Shown here: positions 32,461 through 41,398 of the stretch, in pieces | How the letters are laid out: each line of letters starts with the position of its first letter | Position numbering within the stretch: position 1 is the first letter of the stretch | Source: Crinalium sp049646245 | GTDB lineage: Bacteria; Cyanobacteriota; Cyanobacteriia; Cyanobacteriales; PCC-9333 | DNA: 64,000 nucleotides | Direction: 5' to 3' | NCBI GenBank assembly: GCA_049646245.1 | Contig: JBARVL010000027.1 | Coordinates: 124,001-188,000 of the forward strand | Notes under the pieces: model-generated | What the model was told of the DNA's origin: nothing | What the model saw: the letters and a program-made list of their open reading frames with translations, nothing else | Database searches by the model: none | Program-made: the position numbers and the translations under genes

Positions 32461-33156
32461 TTACGAGTTGTACGGTAGAACAAGGAAGTTCGTAGGAGAG
32501 TGGTTATCCGGCTTTTTGATAAACCTTTTGACAATCCCCTGCTTATAATGGATAACTTCCGCGATACCTTCTTCAGCAGATTCGGACACAATTATCTCAG
32601 CCTGCCATAGCGTAAACACGGGAATGGCAATTTTAGAGTCTGCACTTGATATCCTCGGAGCCGTTAGTAAGTACTTAGGAAGCAGCTTTTTCTGCTTAAG
32701 AGATCCTACCCTTCGCTCCATATTTAGAACTATGTTCAATCGCTCTAATTCAGGTAGTCGTTCGCCCCATCGGTAAGCTGTCTCTAGCTGTTCTGATTCA
32801 TGATCGCTTTGCCCTTCTTTTTGACGATGCGATCGGCAAGTGACTTCGTGTGCATAATCTATTAGATCTAGTTGATCCGCAGTCACAGATTTAATTACAA
32901 AATCACAGACTTTCTTTCCACCAGTTTTCCAAACTGTTTTAAGCCCGTGCATCACGGCATCGCTGTCTGCAAAGCAGCAAAAAGTACTGCCGCTAGTAGT
33001 TGCTGGGCATTTTCGCCCAAGTATTTGACTGACAGTTGCAGCCAGTAGACTTGTACGGGTTTTGAACTCTTTGTTTTGGTAAATCTTGTGCAACTGATGA
33101 GCCGCTCCCTGGATTTCTATTGATGTATCAAACGCTAAAAAACTTTGCCGATCCAT
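32461..33156 (-). CDS. Hypothetical protein, 231 residues
   Basis: A protein with a Cys/His-rich centre (CPATTSGSTFCCFADSDAV near residue 54; CRSHRQ near 107) and a basic C-terminus. No family is recognised. Its start lies two bases after the stop of 33159-33446, so the two are an operon. Confidence 0.6.
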   Translation of the reverse strand: MDRQSFLAFDTSIEIQGAAHQLHKIYQNKEFKTRTSLLAATVSQILGRKCPATTSGSTFCCFADSDAVMHGLKTVWKTGGKKVCDFVIKSVTADQLDLIDYAHEVTCRSHRQKEGQSDHESEQLETAYRWGERLPELERLNIVLNMERRVGSLKQKKLLPKYLLTAPRISSADSKIAIPVFTLWQAEIIVSESAEEGIAEVIHYKQGIVKRFIKKPDNHSPTNFLVLPYNS

Positions 33157-33158
33157 AA

Positions 33159-33446
33159 TTATTTACCTGAGTTGTTTGCATTTACTAGAGCTAGAAAAGC
33201 ATCCCGAATCGCATCCCTGGACAACGGTTCATCCCAGTTGGAGTGATGAATTAATTCTCTCAAGGCGTTGTACAACTGTTGAGCGATCGCATTATTCAAG
33301 ACTGGCGCATCGCCAAGCAGCAACTCGAACATCTCTTGAGGTAAATCAAATCTAGCTGTAGCAGGCAGATCTTTGTAAGGAACGTGCCTAATAACAGTAA
33401 AAGATTTTGCTTCTTGTATTACCAACGCCAAATTATTTTCAGCCAT
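33159..33446 (-). CDS. Hypothetical protein, 95 residues
   Basis: A small helical protein (AENNLALVIQEAKSFTVIRH). GGAG precedes ATG 33446, and GTGATATACTAT lies at 33474-33485. First gene of an operon with 32461-33156. Confidence 0.62.
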   Translation of the reverse strand: MAENNLALVIQEAKSFTVIRHVPYKDLPATARFDLPQEMFELLLGDAPVLNNAIAQQLYNALRELIHHSNWDEPLSRDAIRDAFLALVNANNSGK

Positions 33447-33575
33447 ATCACTCCTGCAAAAGTTTTATCATTTATAGTATATCACTTTCGCTAGATAGGT
33501 ATAAAAAACGCGCCTAGTGAAAACTAGATTAAATCACTACTAATTTCGTCAGTCATTTTTAGGCAAGTCCTGAAA

Positions 33576-33902
33576 TTATTTCATTAGTATATCATTATCT
33601 TTCTCGGACGCAGTAATTTTTGCACGACAGTCTAGAACCCAGTCAACAAGCGCTCGCATGGTGATATTTTGAGCTAGATAAACAAAATCGAATGTATACG
33701 AAGCAGTGTGTACCAAAATAACGTTAAGTCCTAACCGAACTGTACCGTCGTAGCAAACAAGAATTGTTAACTCCCCCTGGGGAGGAATGAATTCAGCAAT
33801 CTCATGACTGCACTTGTACATAATGTTGCTGCTGCCGATAGATACTAAATAACAGTGGTGAAGAAATAGCGTAAATACGTTGTCGAGACGATTAACTTTC
33901 AT
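33576..33902 (-). CDS. Hypothetical protein, 108 residues
   Basis: A beta-rich protein (LTILVCYDGTVRLGLNVILV). ATG 33902 lies only 9 bases from a GATC palindrome (33912-33929), so the palindrome falls within the 5' leader or core promoter. An AATGATATACTAA motif overlaps its 3' codons and may drive the next operon. Confidence 0.55.
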   Translation of the reverse strand: MKVNRLDNVFTLFLHHCYLVSIGSSNIMYKCSHEIAEFIPPQGELTILVCYDGTVRLGLNVILVHTASYTFDFVYLAQNITMRALVDWVLDCRAKITASEKDNDILMK

Positions 33903-33911
33903 GTTTTGGAG

Positions 33912-33929
33912 ACGTGTTGATCAACACGT
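33912..33929. repeat. GATC-centred palindrome copy 5, in a 5' leader
   Basis: ACGTGTTGATCAACACGT directly before the start of 33576-33902 and after a separate normal terminator (33936-33967), so termination is not its obvious function here. Confidence 0.75.
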
Positions 33930-33982
33930 TAAAAAAATAGCACCTAGTAAAGTTTACTAGGTGCTAAAAACTGAGATTGTAT

Positions 33983-34360
33983 TTAAGTTACTTGTAGGGT
34001 TATTTTGCGGAGTGCTGCCTTAACCCCTTCAATGAAGATAGGGCGGTTGTGCGCTTGACCATAGTTATCTATCGCTACAATTGTTTCTTGCAGCCATCGA
34101 GGTAGGTCACAAATAGTAACTGGTTCTCTGCCGTTAACCCAAACAGTGACGGATCTGGGGTAGACTTCAGCTTCCTGAATCTTAAATTCGCCTAATTTAG
34201 AGTCTTTGAGGAATTTCGCTACTGGGCAGCCACAGCTACTGTAGGCAAGTCCGACCTGACTGTCGCCAGGGAAGCTATTAACCCATTCAATGAAAGCGTC
34301 AGGCGATCGCAGTAGATCTACTAATGACTTTTGGGCTTCTAATTGATTCAAAGAAGGCAT
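33983..34360 (-). CDS. F..WL-family protein with CPVAKFL
   Basis: Start at 34360 (MPSLNQLEAQKSLVDLL) with AGGA eight bases upstream. The family layout is an N-terminal helix, F-x-x-W-(L/V), a short loop with VG, then CGCPVAKFL, then two or three strands ending in W. Nine such genes lie in 33.9-42.9 kb. Function unknown. Confidence 0.68.
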   Translation of the reverse strand: MPSLNQLEAQKSLVDLLRSPDAFIEWVNSFPGDSQVGLAYSSCGCPVAKFLKDSKLGEFKIQEAEVYPRSVTVWVNGREPVTICDLPRWLQETIVAIDNYGQAHNRPIFIEGVKAALRKITLQVT

Positions 34361-34451
34361 GATTTTATCCTGATAAAATAAGAGAGTTAAAAACAATTCT
34401 TATTTCAAGAATTGTTTGATTACTGAAATAAGGGCAGGTAGCTGAGAAGTT

Positions 34452-34865
34452 TTAAATGCCATTACTGATTTCCACCATACTTACAGCACACATTACTTGC
34501 TCTGGGTAATAAGGGGCCCAGTCCGCCGTATAGTCCCAATCGCTTTCCATAAACTCCATTAATGCCATAACCCATAAAGGAATAACTCCAGGGCGTAGAA
34601 AACAATCACTTCCATCACGAAATTGGATTTGAATTCCTTGTGTTGATGCGATAATCTTATCCACCACACACGCACCCAAAAAACCGCTCTGAGAATGAAG
34701 ATGTTTTAGGTAGTAGGCGATTACGGTATAGGTAGGCGACTTTTTGATCGCTACAGTTTCGTTGTCACGACATTGTTCTAGCCAATCAACGAATCTTTCC
34801 CGTGATCGCAGTGCTTCTACAGCCGCTTCGATTCGCAAGTTAGTTAATTCCCCTGAAACATTCAT
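34452..34865 (-). CDS. F..WL-family protein, divergent
   Basis: Start at 34865 (MNVSGELTNLRIEAAVEALR). Has RFVDWLEQCRDNETVAI and YTVIAYYLK in place of the usual CP-x-A-x-(F/Y)-L. The TAGTGTATCATT motif lies between it and the divergent gene at 34920. Confidence 0.62.
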   Translation of the reverse strand: MNVSGELTNLRIEAAVEALRSRERFVDWLEQCRDNETVAIKKSPTYTVIAYYLKHLHSQSGFLGACVVDKIIASTQGIQIQFRDGSDCFLRPGVIPLWVMALMEFMESDWDYTADWAPYYPEQVMCAVSMVEISNGI

Positions 34866-34919
34866 GCTTGTGCTTACTTTTTGAGCAACTCTATAATGAT
34901 ACACTAAATATTAGCTAGG

Positions 34920-35285
34920 TTGCGGGTACTTGCTTTGTTAACTTCGTACACGATTAATGTCCTTAATGGATACAAATGTAAATGGCAGGGCTACTATATT
35001 GGACGTGCCAATCAGGGACGTAAAGGTAGTGCATTAGCTAACCCATTTAAGTTAAAAGACCCGAAAAATGAAATAGAGAGAGCGGAGGTGATTGAAAAAT
35101 ACAGGCAATGGCTGTGGCAGCAAATTCAATCCAAAAATGCGTTAGTGCTAGGTGAACTGGAAGAGTTACGGCAAATATTATTGAGGGAAGGGACTGTTAG
35201 CTTACTCTGTTACTGCTCACCCAATCTCTGTCACGGAGATGTAATTAAAGCCTGCCTTATATGGATAATTGAAAATAACGTTTAA
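34920..35285 (+). CDS. DUF4326-like protein
   Basis: Contains YYIGRANQGRKGSALANPFK, a helix with REYL-like EKYRQWLW, and a C-terminal LLCYCSPNLCHGDVIKACL. This matches the DUF4326 family (IGR...NPF, then C-x-C and CHG-x-(V/I)). It is found widely in bacteria and phages; the function is unknown, though the Cys/His pattern suggests metal binding. A TTG start at 34920 is uncertain. The only plus-strand gene in a long minus-strand run. Confidence 0.8.
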   Translation: MRVLALLTSYTINVLNGYKCKWQGYYIGRANQGRKGSALANPFKLKDPKNEIERAEVIEKYRQWLWQQIQSKNALVLGELEELRQILLREGTVSLLCYCSPNLCHGDVIKACLIWIIENNV

Positions 35286-35343
35286 AATAAAACGCCCCAT
35301 TCTTATTAATAGGATGGGGCGTTTTACTAATTATGGGCGACTA

Positions 35344-35865
35344 CTAATTACTGCCTTGATGAAATTCTTCAATTAAGGCAAAAAATGTTTCCAAGGCAAC
35401 GCTCATGCAGTTGCGATCACCTATGACAGTGCTATCGCTAACCTGTAGCCGCTCAATAACTTCTGCCGAAATTATTTGGGAGCCTGAAAGCTTGCAATAA
35501 CCAATGTAATAAGCAAAAAGACTATCTTCGTACCTGACGATCTGCCTTGCAGAAGCGATCGCTATCTTCTCTTTCATTTTTGTGAAGTCAGCCGACAGAT
35601 CTGGATACTCCTCACGAACTGATTTCATATTACGCCACGAACAATCCGCTGCATCAAACGCTTCTTGTTCGTCAATCTGCAAAGCGAATGCGATCGCTGT
35701 TACTAGCATTGCGTCTGGTTTTTGATAATCAAAGTAACAATCAAGCTCAATTCTTGATACGTCGAAGAGGTTGATAATTCCTCCCACGCGATCAACAACA
35801 TCTTGTTTGCTCAGTCCAAGTTTTTTCCGTGTCTCAGTAATTAGCTTTCCAAAAGTTTTAGTCAT
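35344..35865 (-). CDS. XRE-type helix-turn-helix protein, 173 residues
   Basis: Residues 5-65 (FGKLITETRKKLGLSKQDVV and a following helix pair) look like a Cro/CI helix-turn-helix. The C-terminal 90 residues are an unknown helical domain. It may regulate transcription. GGTATATCATTAAGG lies upstream. Confidence 0.62.
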   Translation of the reverse strand: MTKTFGKLITETRKKLGLSKQDVVDRVGGIINLFDVSRIELDCYFDYQKPDAMLVTAIAFALQIDEQEAFDAADCSWRNMKSVREEYPDLSADFTKMKEKIAIASARQIVRYEDSLFAYYIGYCKLSGSQIISAEVIERLQVSDSTVIGDRNCMSVALETFFALIEEFHQGSN

Positions 35866-35971
35866 ACCGTCTTCACACCTGAGCTAGTTCCTTAATGATA
35901 TACCATATTGTTCTAGCGCTGCGATCGCTACTAAAAAGCCCCTGGACTATTTGTTCAGGGGCTTAGATGCG

Positions 35972-36361
35972 TTAGTCAGTACGCAAAAGACTTGTAGCTA
36001 GTTCTTCTAGTGTTGCACCGAAGAACATTTGTTTTGAGAAGATGCTATACGGCAAAAATCCGAGAAATTCAATATAGGGTTTTTCTCCCTGAATGCTCCC
36101 AGTGCCGTACAGTAGCTCTACAGAGCCGCAATAACATTGCTCGGTATGTAACCAGGTATAGTGCATCTCCATTAGTACCTGTAGCCCATAGGCATCTTCT
36201 TCTCCAGGACGTACATCTTCGACGTATAGTTCAAGCCCTTTGATGTTCCTGGGTCTTGACCAGTCGCCTAGCCTTGTTGCTGCCTTAATACGAAAAAACT
36301 TTTCTTGCTTGATGACGAACTCTCTATCTAGCTCTACCGGACAGTTATTATTCCAGTCCAT
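35972..36361 (-). CDS. Hypothetical protein, 129 residues
   Basis: Start at 36361 (MDWNNNCPVELDREFVI) with AGAGG five bases upstream. A beta-rich domain with AYGLQVLMEMHYTWLH. Follows 36370-36756 by eight bases, so the two are co-transcribed. Confidence 0.6.
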   Translation of the reverse strand: MDWNNNCPVELDREFVIKQEKFFRIKAATRLGDWSRPRNIKGLELYVEDVRPGEEDAYGLQVLMEMHYTWLHTEQCYCGSVELLYGTGSIQGEKPYIEFLGFLPYSIFSKQMFFGATLEELATSLLRTD

Positions 36362-36369
36362 AAACACCT

Positions 36370-36756
36370 CTATTGATTTAAGTCTTCAATTACCGATAGT
36401 GCGATCGCAGCCGTGACAGGTTTAAGCTCCTTGCTAGCAACTTCTCTATCGAGTGCCATCGCGTAAGCCCCCATCCAGTCAGGAAGGGACAGCACTTTTG
36501 TCCTATCATCCCTTTCCAACCAGAATGGTTCTGGGTTATCTATTAACTCAAACCTAGCGATCGCATAAGTGAAAACCGTATGTCGCATTTTCAAGGGCGA
36601 TCGCTCCATGATGTAGGTACATAAAACGCACTCTACGGGATCTAATGATTTCCCAACAATGTCGTCGGGCTTTTTGCTTTTCAACCATGAGGTAAAGTCA
36701 TCTTTACTGGAAAGGAATCCAGCCATTTGCTCTTTTACCTGAAACTGATTACTCAT
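36370..36756 (-). CDS. F..WL-family protein
   Basis: Has DDFTSWLKSKKPDDIVGKSL and VECVLCTYIM, the family layout, with Cys and Leu in the CPxA position. The next upstream gene overlaps it by eight bases, and the next downstream is eight bases away; a three-gene operon. Confidence 0.65.
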   Translation of the reverse strand: MSNQFQVKEQMAGFLSSKDDFTSWLKSKKPDDIVGKSLDPVECVLCTYIMERSPLKMRHTVFTYAIARFELIDNPEPFWLERDDRTKVLSLPDWMGAYAMALDREVASKELKPVTAAIALSVIEDLNQ

Positions 36757-37033
36757 TTACTGCCTCCAAATCAACTTGTCTGTGCCAAACGCCAATCCCG
36801 TAATAGCGGAAATGGTTATGATCTTCCGCTACCTGTTCAATTTTTAACTTTATCCCAGGTTTGAGGGTAGATGTGTTGGTAGTGACCACAAATTGTCCTG
36901 CTTGAAACAGTTGCGATTCTTTTTCTTGAAAAGGATCTGGAGGCAACTTTAAGATTCCGCTTTCACATTGCCTTTTTAAGAGGCGAGTACTGCGATCGCG
37001 GCAAGAATCGAAAAATCCTTGCACTTCACTCAT
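36749..37033 (-). CDS. Hypothetical protein, 94 residues
   Basis: Start at 37033 (MSEVQGFFDSCRDRSTRLLK). A possible beta-barrel segment (PGIKLKIEQVAEDHNHFRYY) follows an N-terminal helix. AATGATATACTAA lies upstream. First gene of the three-gene operon. Confidence 0.6.
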   Translation of the reverse strand: MSEVQGFFDSCRDRSTRLLKRQCESGILKLPPDPFQEKESQLFQAGQFVVTTNTSTLKPGIKLKIEQVAEDHNHFRYYGIGVWHRQVDLEAVNE

Positions 37034-37113
37034 AGTTTTCAAGTAACTTACGAAATTAGTATATCATTTATAGATACAAAAAAGCACACCTGCAATTAGG
37101 TGTGCTACAAACA

Positions 37114-37620
37114 TTAGTTGGGTACTGGTGAGATATTGTCTAGCACCTTAAGGGCAACCTGTACCGAGACATAAGGAAACAACTCTTCCTCCCATGTTTT
37201 AGTTGATTCGGGGTAAGTTTTGCTTGCGCTGTCAATCTGTTGAATAAATTGCTCTACCCAGACAAATCCATCAGGGTTGATTCCTGGGAGATTTAGAGTA
37301 ATTGATTCCTTGTTCCCATTTTCTTTGCGTGACCAGATGGCATGATGTCCTGGATCAAACCATCTAGTAAGTTCAAACCAGTTATGATCAGACTCAAATC
37401 TGACAACAACCATCTTTTTGTCCACAGTTAAGCCAGAAATTTCTAATTCTCCCAATTCTAGGGATGTCGTATACTTTGCTATTGGACACTGGAATGCGTT
37501 ACCCGCTCTCCCTATGATATAGTCAGGCGATCGTCCGCTTAACCAAGCCCTGAATTTACCAGGGTCAGTCAAAGCTTCTTCGATTTGCTTCACTACTTCG
37601 ATAATTTGTTCGTCAGTCAT
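37114..37620 (-). CDS. F..WL-family protein
   Basis: Canonical member: GKFRAWLSGRSPDYIIGRAG then AFQCPIAKY, and a C-terminal VQVALKVLDNISP helix. Own motif (GGTATATCATTAG) and own terminator at both ends. Confidence 0.68.
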   Translation of the reverse strand: MTDEQIIEVVKQIEEALTDPGKFRAWLSGRSPDYIIGRAGNAFQCPIAKYTTSLELGELEISGLTVDKKMVVVRFESDHNWFELTRWFDPGHHAIWSRKENGNKESITLNLPGINPDGFVWVEQFIQQIDSASKTYPESTKTWEEELFPYVSVQVALKVLDNISPVPN

Positions 37621-37687
37621 AGATCACCTTTAAAGATACGCACTTAACCATTTGGTTAGGTGCGTTATGTACTAATGATATACCCTT

Positions 37688-38185
37688 TTAACTTGGGTTT
37701 ACTTTTTCGAGGATTTGAAGCGCCAACCTTGGCGAAACTTTCAGGCTCTTGTTTTCGGGACGATAATTTTCTTCGTTATCAATCCAGTGAACAAAATCAC
37801 CGATCCAGTTATAATTACCCAAGCTTATTGGCGACGTAGTAAAAACCTCTTCTTCGTTGAAAAACCACAATGGAAAGCGATCGTCGTCTAAAGACTTTCT
37901 CAGTCTGATAACAAAGTAATCGTTACTTGGTGTAAGTAACGCAAACTCGATTTCTTCTCCAGATACATCTACAGAAGAAACTTCGACTTTGTTCGACAAA
38001 GCGAATGTACTATCCAGTGCTTCTGCCGCAAATTCTGCTACAGGGCATTTGCAACGTTCCTGAGCCATTCCTACCCATTGTCCAGGCTGCTTGTTTTCAA
38101 GCCAAGTCTTGAACTTACTGGGAGTAGCTAGAACCGATTCAATTTGTCCTACGATTTTGAGAATTTGAGCTTCTGTCAATTGCAT
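37688..38185 (-). CDS. F..WL-family protein
   Basis: Canonical member: SKFKTWLENKQPGQWVGMAQ then CKCPVAEFA; C-terminal SPRLALQILEKVNP. The hairpin between this gene and 37114-37620 (CGCACTTAACC / GGTTAGGTGCG) resembles the one at 38195-38232 (CGCTCTTAACC / GGTTAAGAGCG). Confidence 0.68.
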   Translation of the reverse strand: MQLTEAQILKIVGQIESVLATPSKFKTWLENKQPGQWVGMAQERCKCPVAEFAAEALDSTFALSNKVEVSSVDVSGEEIEFALLTPSNDYFVIRLRKSLDDDRFPLWFFNEEEVFTTSPISLGNYNWIGDFVHWIDNEENYRPENKSLKVSPRLALQILEKVNPS

Positions 38186-38254
38186 GGTAAGTCAATCTCC
38201 AAAAATAACGCTCTTAACCGTTTGGTTAAGAGCGTCGTATATATTAATGATACA

Positions 38255-38836
38255 CTATTTTACCCCTACCTGCCCGCGATCGCACACCCTTGTTAAGATA
38301 TTCGATGCCATAAAAGCAGAGACTTTGGGGTAATTGGGGTATTGAGGGTATCTCTTCTCTACATCCTTTGGAAGTACGAGGTCAACATCACTGGGGTTAT
38401 TCAGTATATCCGTAAAGTAGACTATCCAGCCCTTGTAGCCTTCGGCGGGAAAAGTCATAGTTGCACGTTTGCTAGGATACCCTTCCTCAACAATAGACCA
38501 AATCCCTTTGTCGTGAAACGAGAGCGTCCTATCTATCCTATCTATCTGGAAAATATTTTCCCTCGAATTGATAATAGTAAAACGCAACTGTCCCTGATTC
38601 ACAAGGACACCACTACCCATAGCCATCTTTTCTTGTTTGTTCGCACCCATGTTATCCATAGCGAATCCAGCTACGTTAAAAACAAACCTAGAGTTCGGGC
38701 TGCGAATAATGTCATTAGCTTCTCCAACAACCTGATCTGGGCGCTTTTCTAGCAACCAAGCACTGAACTTATCGGGAGTACTCAACTCTTGCTCAACAAC
38801 TTCAATTACTTCAATAATTTGTGCTAATTCAGTCAT
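38255..38836 (-). CDS. F..WL-family protein, long form
   Basis: Sister of 38947-39483. Has DKFSAWLLEKRPDQVVGEAN and DIIRSPNSRFVF, with Ser/Asn in place of CPxA. It shares a GW-I-V-YF-x-D-x-L-x-NPS-x-(V/S)-D block with its sister and ends with an (I/L)-N-(I/L)-L-x-(R/K)-V-C helix. Confidence 0.68.
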   Translation of the reverse strand: MTELAQIIEVIEVVEQELSTPDKFSAWLLEKRPDQVVGEANDIIRSPNSRFVFNVAGFAMDNMGANKQEKMAMGSGVLVNQGQLRFTIINSRENIFQIDRIDRTLSFHDKGIWSIVEEGYPSKRATMTFPAEGYKGWIVYFTDILNNPSDVDLVLPKDVEKRYPQYPNYPKVSAFMASNILTRVCDRGQVGVK

Positions 38837-38946
38837 GTTCTTGATAACGCAGGAATATAATAATGATATACTATTTTCTTAGTTTGTGGCGATCGCAAAC
38901 AAAAAAGCCCCTAAGTTCAAGCTTAGGGGCTTTCTGATTCAGTCAC

Positions 38947-39483
38947 CTATTCAGCAAAGATGCGACTGCATACTTTGTTTAGGATGTTCAGCGCTACAAA
39001 GGCAGCTATTTTAGGGTGCTTTGGAAATACTCCCTTCATATCTAGGGAGGTTGCGAAGTCGGAATTACTGGGATTACTTAACCTGTCAAGGAAATATACT
39101 ATCCAGTCCCCTCTACCAGTCCCACTTGGTAGGGTTAAGGTCATTTGCCTACTGGGGTCGTTTTTTTCATCAACTGACCAAACACTCTTATCTGGAAATG
39201 AGAGTGATCTCTTTACACTGAAGATATGATCGGTTGACCTAAGAGTAAATTCTATCCGCCCTCTTCCTGTTAAAACACTGCTACAGATAGTTAGTTCTTT
39301 AGGCTGAATCGCGGCTATTCTAGCAAGAATAAACATAGATACAGGGTTGCGAACAACATCCTCAGCCTCTCCCACAATTTTAGTTAGCGGCTTGTCAGCC
39401 AACCAAGATCTAAAGCTATCTGATGTATCCAATTCTTTGTCGATGCTCTCAATTATGCCAACAATTCGCATTAATTCAGTCAT
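38947..39483 (-). CDS. F..WL-family protein, long form
   Basis: Tandem duplicate of 38255-38836: DSFRSWLADKPLTKIVGEAE then DVVRNPVSMFI. Each copy keeps its own AATGATATRCTAT motif and terminator, so the transcription unit was duplicated as a whole. Ends TAG. Confidence 0.68.
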   Translation of the reverse strand: MTELMRIVGIIESIDKELDTSDSFRSWLADKPLTKIVGEAEDVVRNPVSMFILARIAAIQPKELTICSSVLTGRGRIEFTLRSTDHIFSVKRSLSFPDKSVWSVDEKNDPSRQMTLTLPSGTGRGDWIVYFLDRLSNPSNSDFATSLDMKGVFPKHPKIAAFVALNILNKVCSRIFAE

Positions 39484-39599
39484 GTCCGTTGCCTCGTACC
39501 AAAGATACTTTAATGATATGCTATTTCGTCACTTGTGGCGATCGCAAACAAAAACCCTCAAGCCTATTTATTAAGCTTGAGGGTTTCAGCGTTTAACTG

Positions 39600-40139
39600 T
39601 TATTCGTCTTCGTTTTCACCTGTGTCGATATAAAAAAATACATCGCACATATCGCCCTCTCCTTCGGTGATAGAGCCGCCATGCTTTTCGGCTACTGCTT
39701 GCAGTGCTTCTTCGTAGCAACCATCTCTGTAGGCTTTAGCACTGCCAACTCCTCCGCACTTCTTACAAGGCGTGGTAGGAGAATGCCGAAGAATTAAGCT
39801 GTCTATTTTTTTGATTCTTTGTTTTGTGAGCATATCCCAGTCTGTTACTAATTTACCCTGCTGAATAAGGGGAGTTGTGATGGACGCTCTTTCCTTGTAC
39901 AGTCCTTCGACTTTTTTAGGATCGGGTTTCGCGTTTTTTATCGAACACTCTCCTTTGCAAACTGGACATAAATCAACGTTTGATCTTGCCCAAGGCGTGT
40001 AGAATTTTCCGCTGGGGTATATGTTCATTACTGTCCCTAGAAAGGCATATCCTTTATTAGCGATCGCCTCTTCTTTTATTTTGTCCCAGTAGTACGAGTC
40101 TTCTACTTCCTTCACATAACGTTGTACTAAAGCTTCCAT
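39600..40139 (-). CDS. Zinc-finger-like hypothetical protein, 179 residues
   Basis: Start at 40139 (MEALVQRYVKEVEDSYYWDK) with GGAG six bases upstream. Contains LCPVCKGEC (about residue 57) and CKKCGGVG (about residue 124), a DnaJ-like pair of zinc-binding knuckles. C-terminus acidic. May bind nucleic acid or protein; not assigned. Confidence 0.62.
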   Translation of the reverse strand: MEALVQRYVKEVEDSYYWDKIKEEAIANKGYAFLGTVMNIYPSGKFYTPWARSNVDLCPVCKGECSIKNAKPDPKKVEGLYKERASITTPLIQQGKLVTDWDMLTKQRIKKIDSLILRHSPTTPCKKCGGVGSAKAYRDGCYEEALQAVAEKHGGSITEGEGDMCDVFFYIDTGENEDE

Positions 40140-40278
40140 AAGATACTCCATTGGGTAACAACTTAATGATATACCATTTAGCTTGCGATCGCCCTGTTTG
40201 TGGCACATACTGTAGTACCAATACCCACAAAAAAGCCAGTCTGAATTAACAGACTGGCAAAATTCTACGTTTTTTTAC

Positions 40279-40842
40279 TTAATTACCACTAGGCAATGCT
40301 TGTGCTTTGCCCTTACCAGCACCGACAGGGAAAAAGATAAACGCCCCGTTCATGGATGCAATTAACTGAGATATCCAGTTAGGAACTGATAATTTTTCAG
40401 GTGCGATCGCGTAATGAATCAACGATTTACTTCCATAGCTCCAAGGGGAAGCTACTGGACTTGATAAATTGCGCCTCGTAATTGTAAAAATAGCATACGA
40501 TTCATCAAGATCAAAGAAGTAATCGTCATCGTCATTTTCGCCACCCTCGTCATTATTAGACGGAACAATTGCTGTCAGCACAACTTCAATTTTATCGCGA
40601 TCAACAGAGACTTCTTCTACCACTACCCCTGCCGTTGCCAAAACATTCTTAATGTACCGAGACAGTGGGGTGTCTGTAGAAGGGAATGGATCACTACTAA
40701 ACCCGTAGCAATCATCTAAAACCTTTTCTGGTGTCCTTTCAGGATCATTTAACCAGTCACTAAAACCATCTGGAGATTTTAAAGCTTCTTCCAGAACTTT
40801 CACTGCTACTGATACCTCTGAAGGTAATTCCATAACGCTCAC
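40279..40842 (-). CDS. F..WL-family protein, acidic variant
   Basis: GTG start at 40842 with AAAGGTG upstream; an ATG nine bases inside is the alternative. Has DGFSDWLNDPERTPEKVLDD and TPLSRYIKNVL. An acidic insertion (NDEGGENDDDDYFFDLDE) lies in the middle. Confidence 0.62.
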   Translation of the reverse strand: MSVMELPSEVSVAVKVLEEALKSPDGFSDWLNDPERTPEKVLDDCYGFSSDPFPSTDTPLSRYIKNVLATAGVVVEEVSVDRDKIEVVLTAIVPSNNDEGGENDDDDYFFDLDESYAIFTITRRNLSSPVASPWSYGSKSLIHYAIAPEKLSVPNWISQLIASMNGAFIFFPVGAGKGKAQALPSGN

Positions 40843-40888
40843 TTTACTACACCTTTTGTAAACGCGGTCAATACTAATGATATACTAT

Positions 40889-41263
40889 TTAGCCGTAAAT
40901 TTCCTCGGCAACTTCGGCAACTTCCTCTACTAAAATCGCAACCCATACTAGAGGATCTAATCGTCTTGGCATAAGCCCATGCTTATCGTCTTGGCGTATT
41001 CTTTCCATCATAATCTCTCGCTCAATCTCTGAGGCTAATTTAACCTTTGATTCGCCAGTTCTTGTGGTCAAGTGTAAATCTGTAAGGGCTGCGATCGCGG
41101 AAGCGGCAACTTGAACTAGCTCTGTCTCGTAATTAGCAAGGGTTTGACGTTTGCGATGCAGGTCTAGATCAGGGTGTTCTAGTATTTGCCTAGCAACTTC
41201 ACCTAGAACCCTTAAATGAGCAGATAAGTCTACCAAGTTCGGGGTCGTATTGGAATTATCCAT
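40889..41263 (-). CDS. MazG-like / all-alpha NTP pyrophosphatase-like protein with swapped halves
   Basis: The usual family order is ER-x-RQD-x-KWG ... W-x-x-IL-x-EE-x-GE-(V/A) followed by a later EL-(V/I)-QVAAVA helix. Here YETELVQVAASAIAAL comes first (about residues 46-61) and MERIRQDDKHGL then WVAILVEEVAEVAEEIYG come last (about residues 86-124), ending exactly at the C-terminus. The order is reversed, as in a circular permutation. GGAG precedes ATG 41263. If folded it could hydrolyse NTPs; metal-binding Glu pairs (EEVAEVAEE) are kept. Confidence 0.6.
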   Translation of the reverse strand: MDNSNTTPNLVDLSAHLRVLGEVARQILEHPDLDLHRKRQTLANYETELVQVAASAIAALTDLHLTTRTGESKVKLASEIEREIMMERIRQDDKHGLMPRRLDPLVWVAILVEEVAEVAEEIYG

Positions 41264-41398
41264 GTTTTCTCCATTTACTATTTCAATGATATACTACTAA
41301 AACAAAAAGTCAGCCTACTTAATCGCAGACTGACTCAAATCATATATGTCTTAGTGTTTAGTCAGCGATTTTGCTCAACTTCTTCAAGCGTGATCGCC

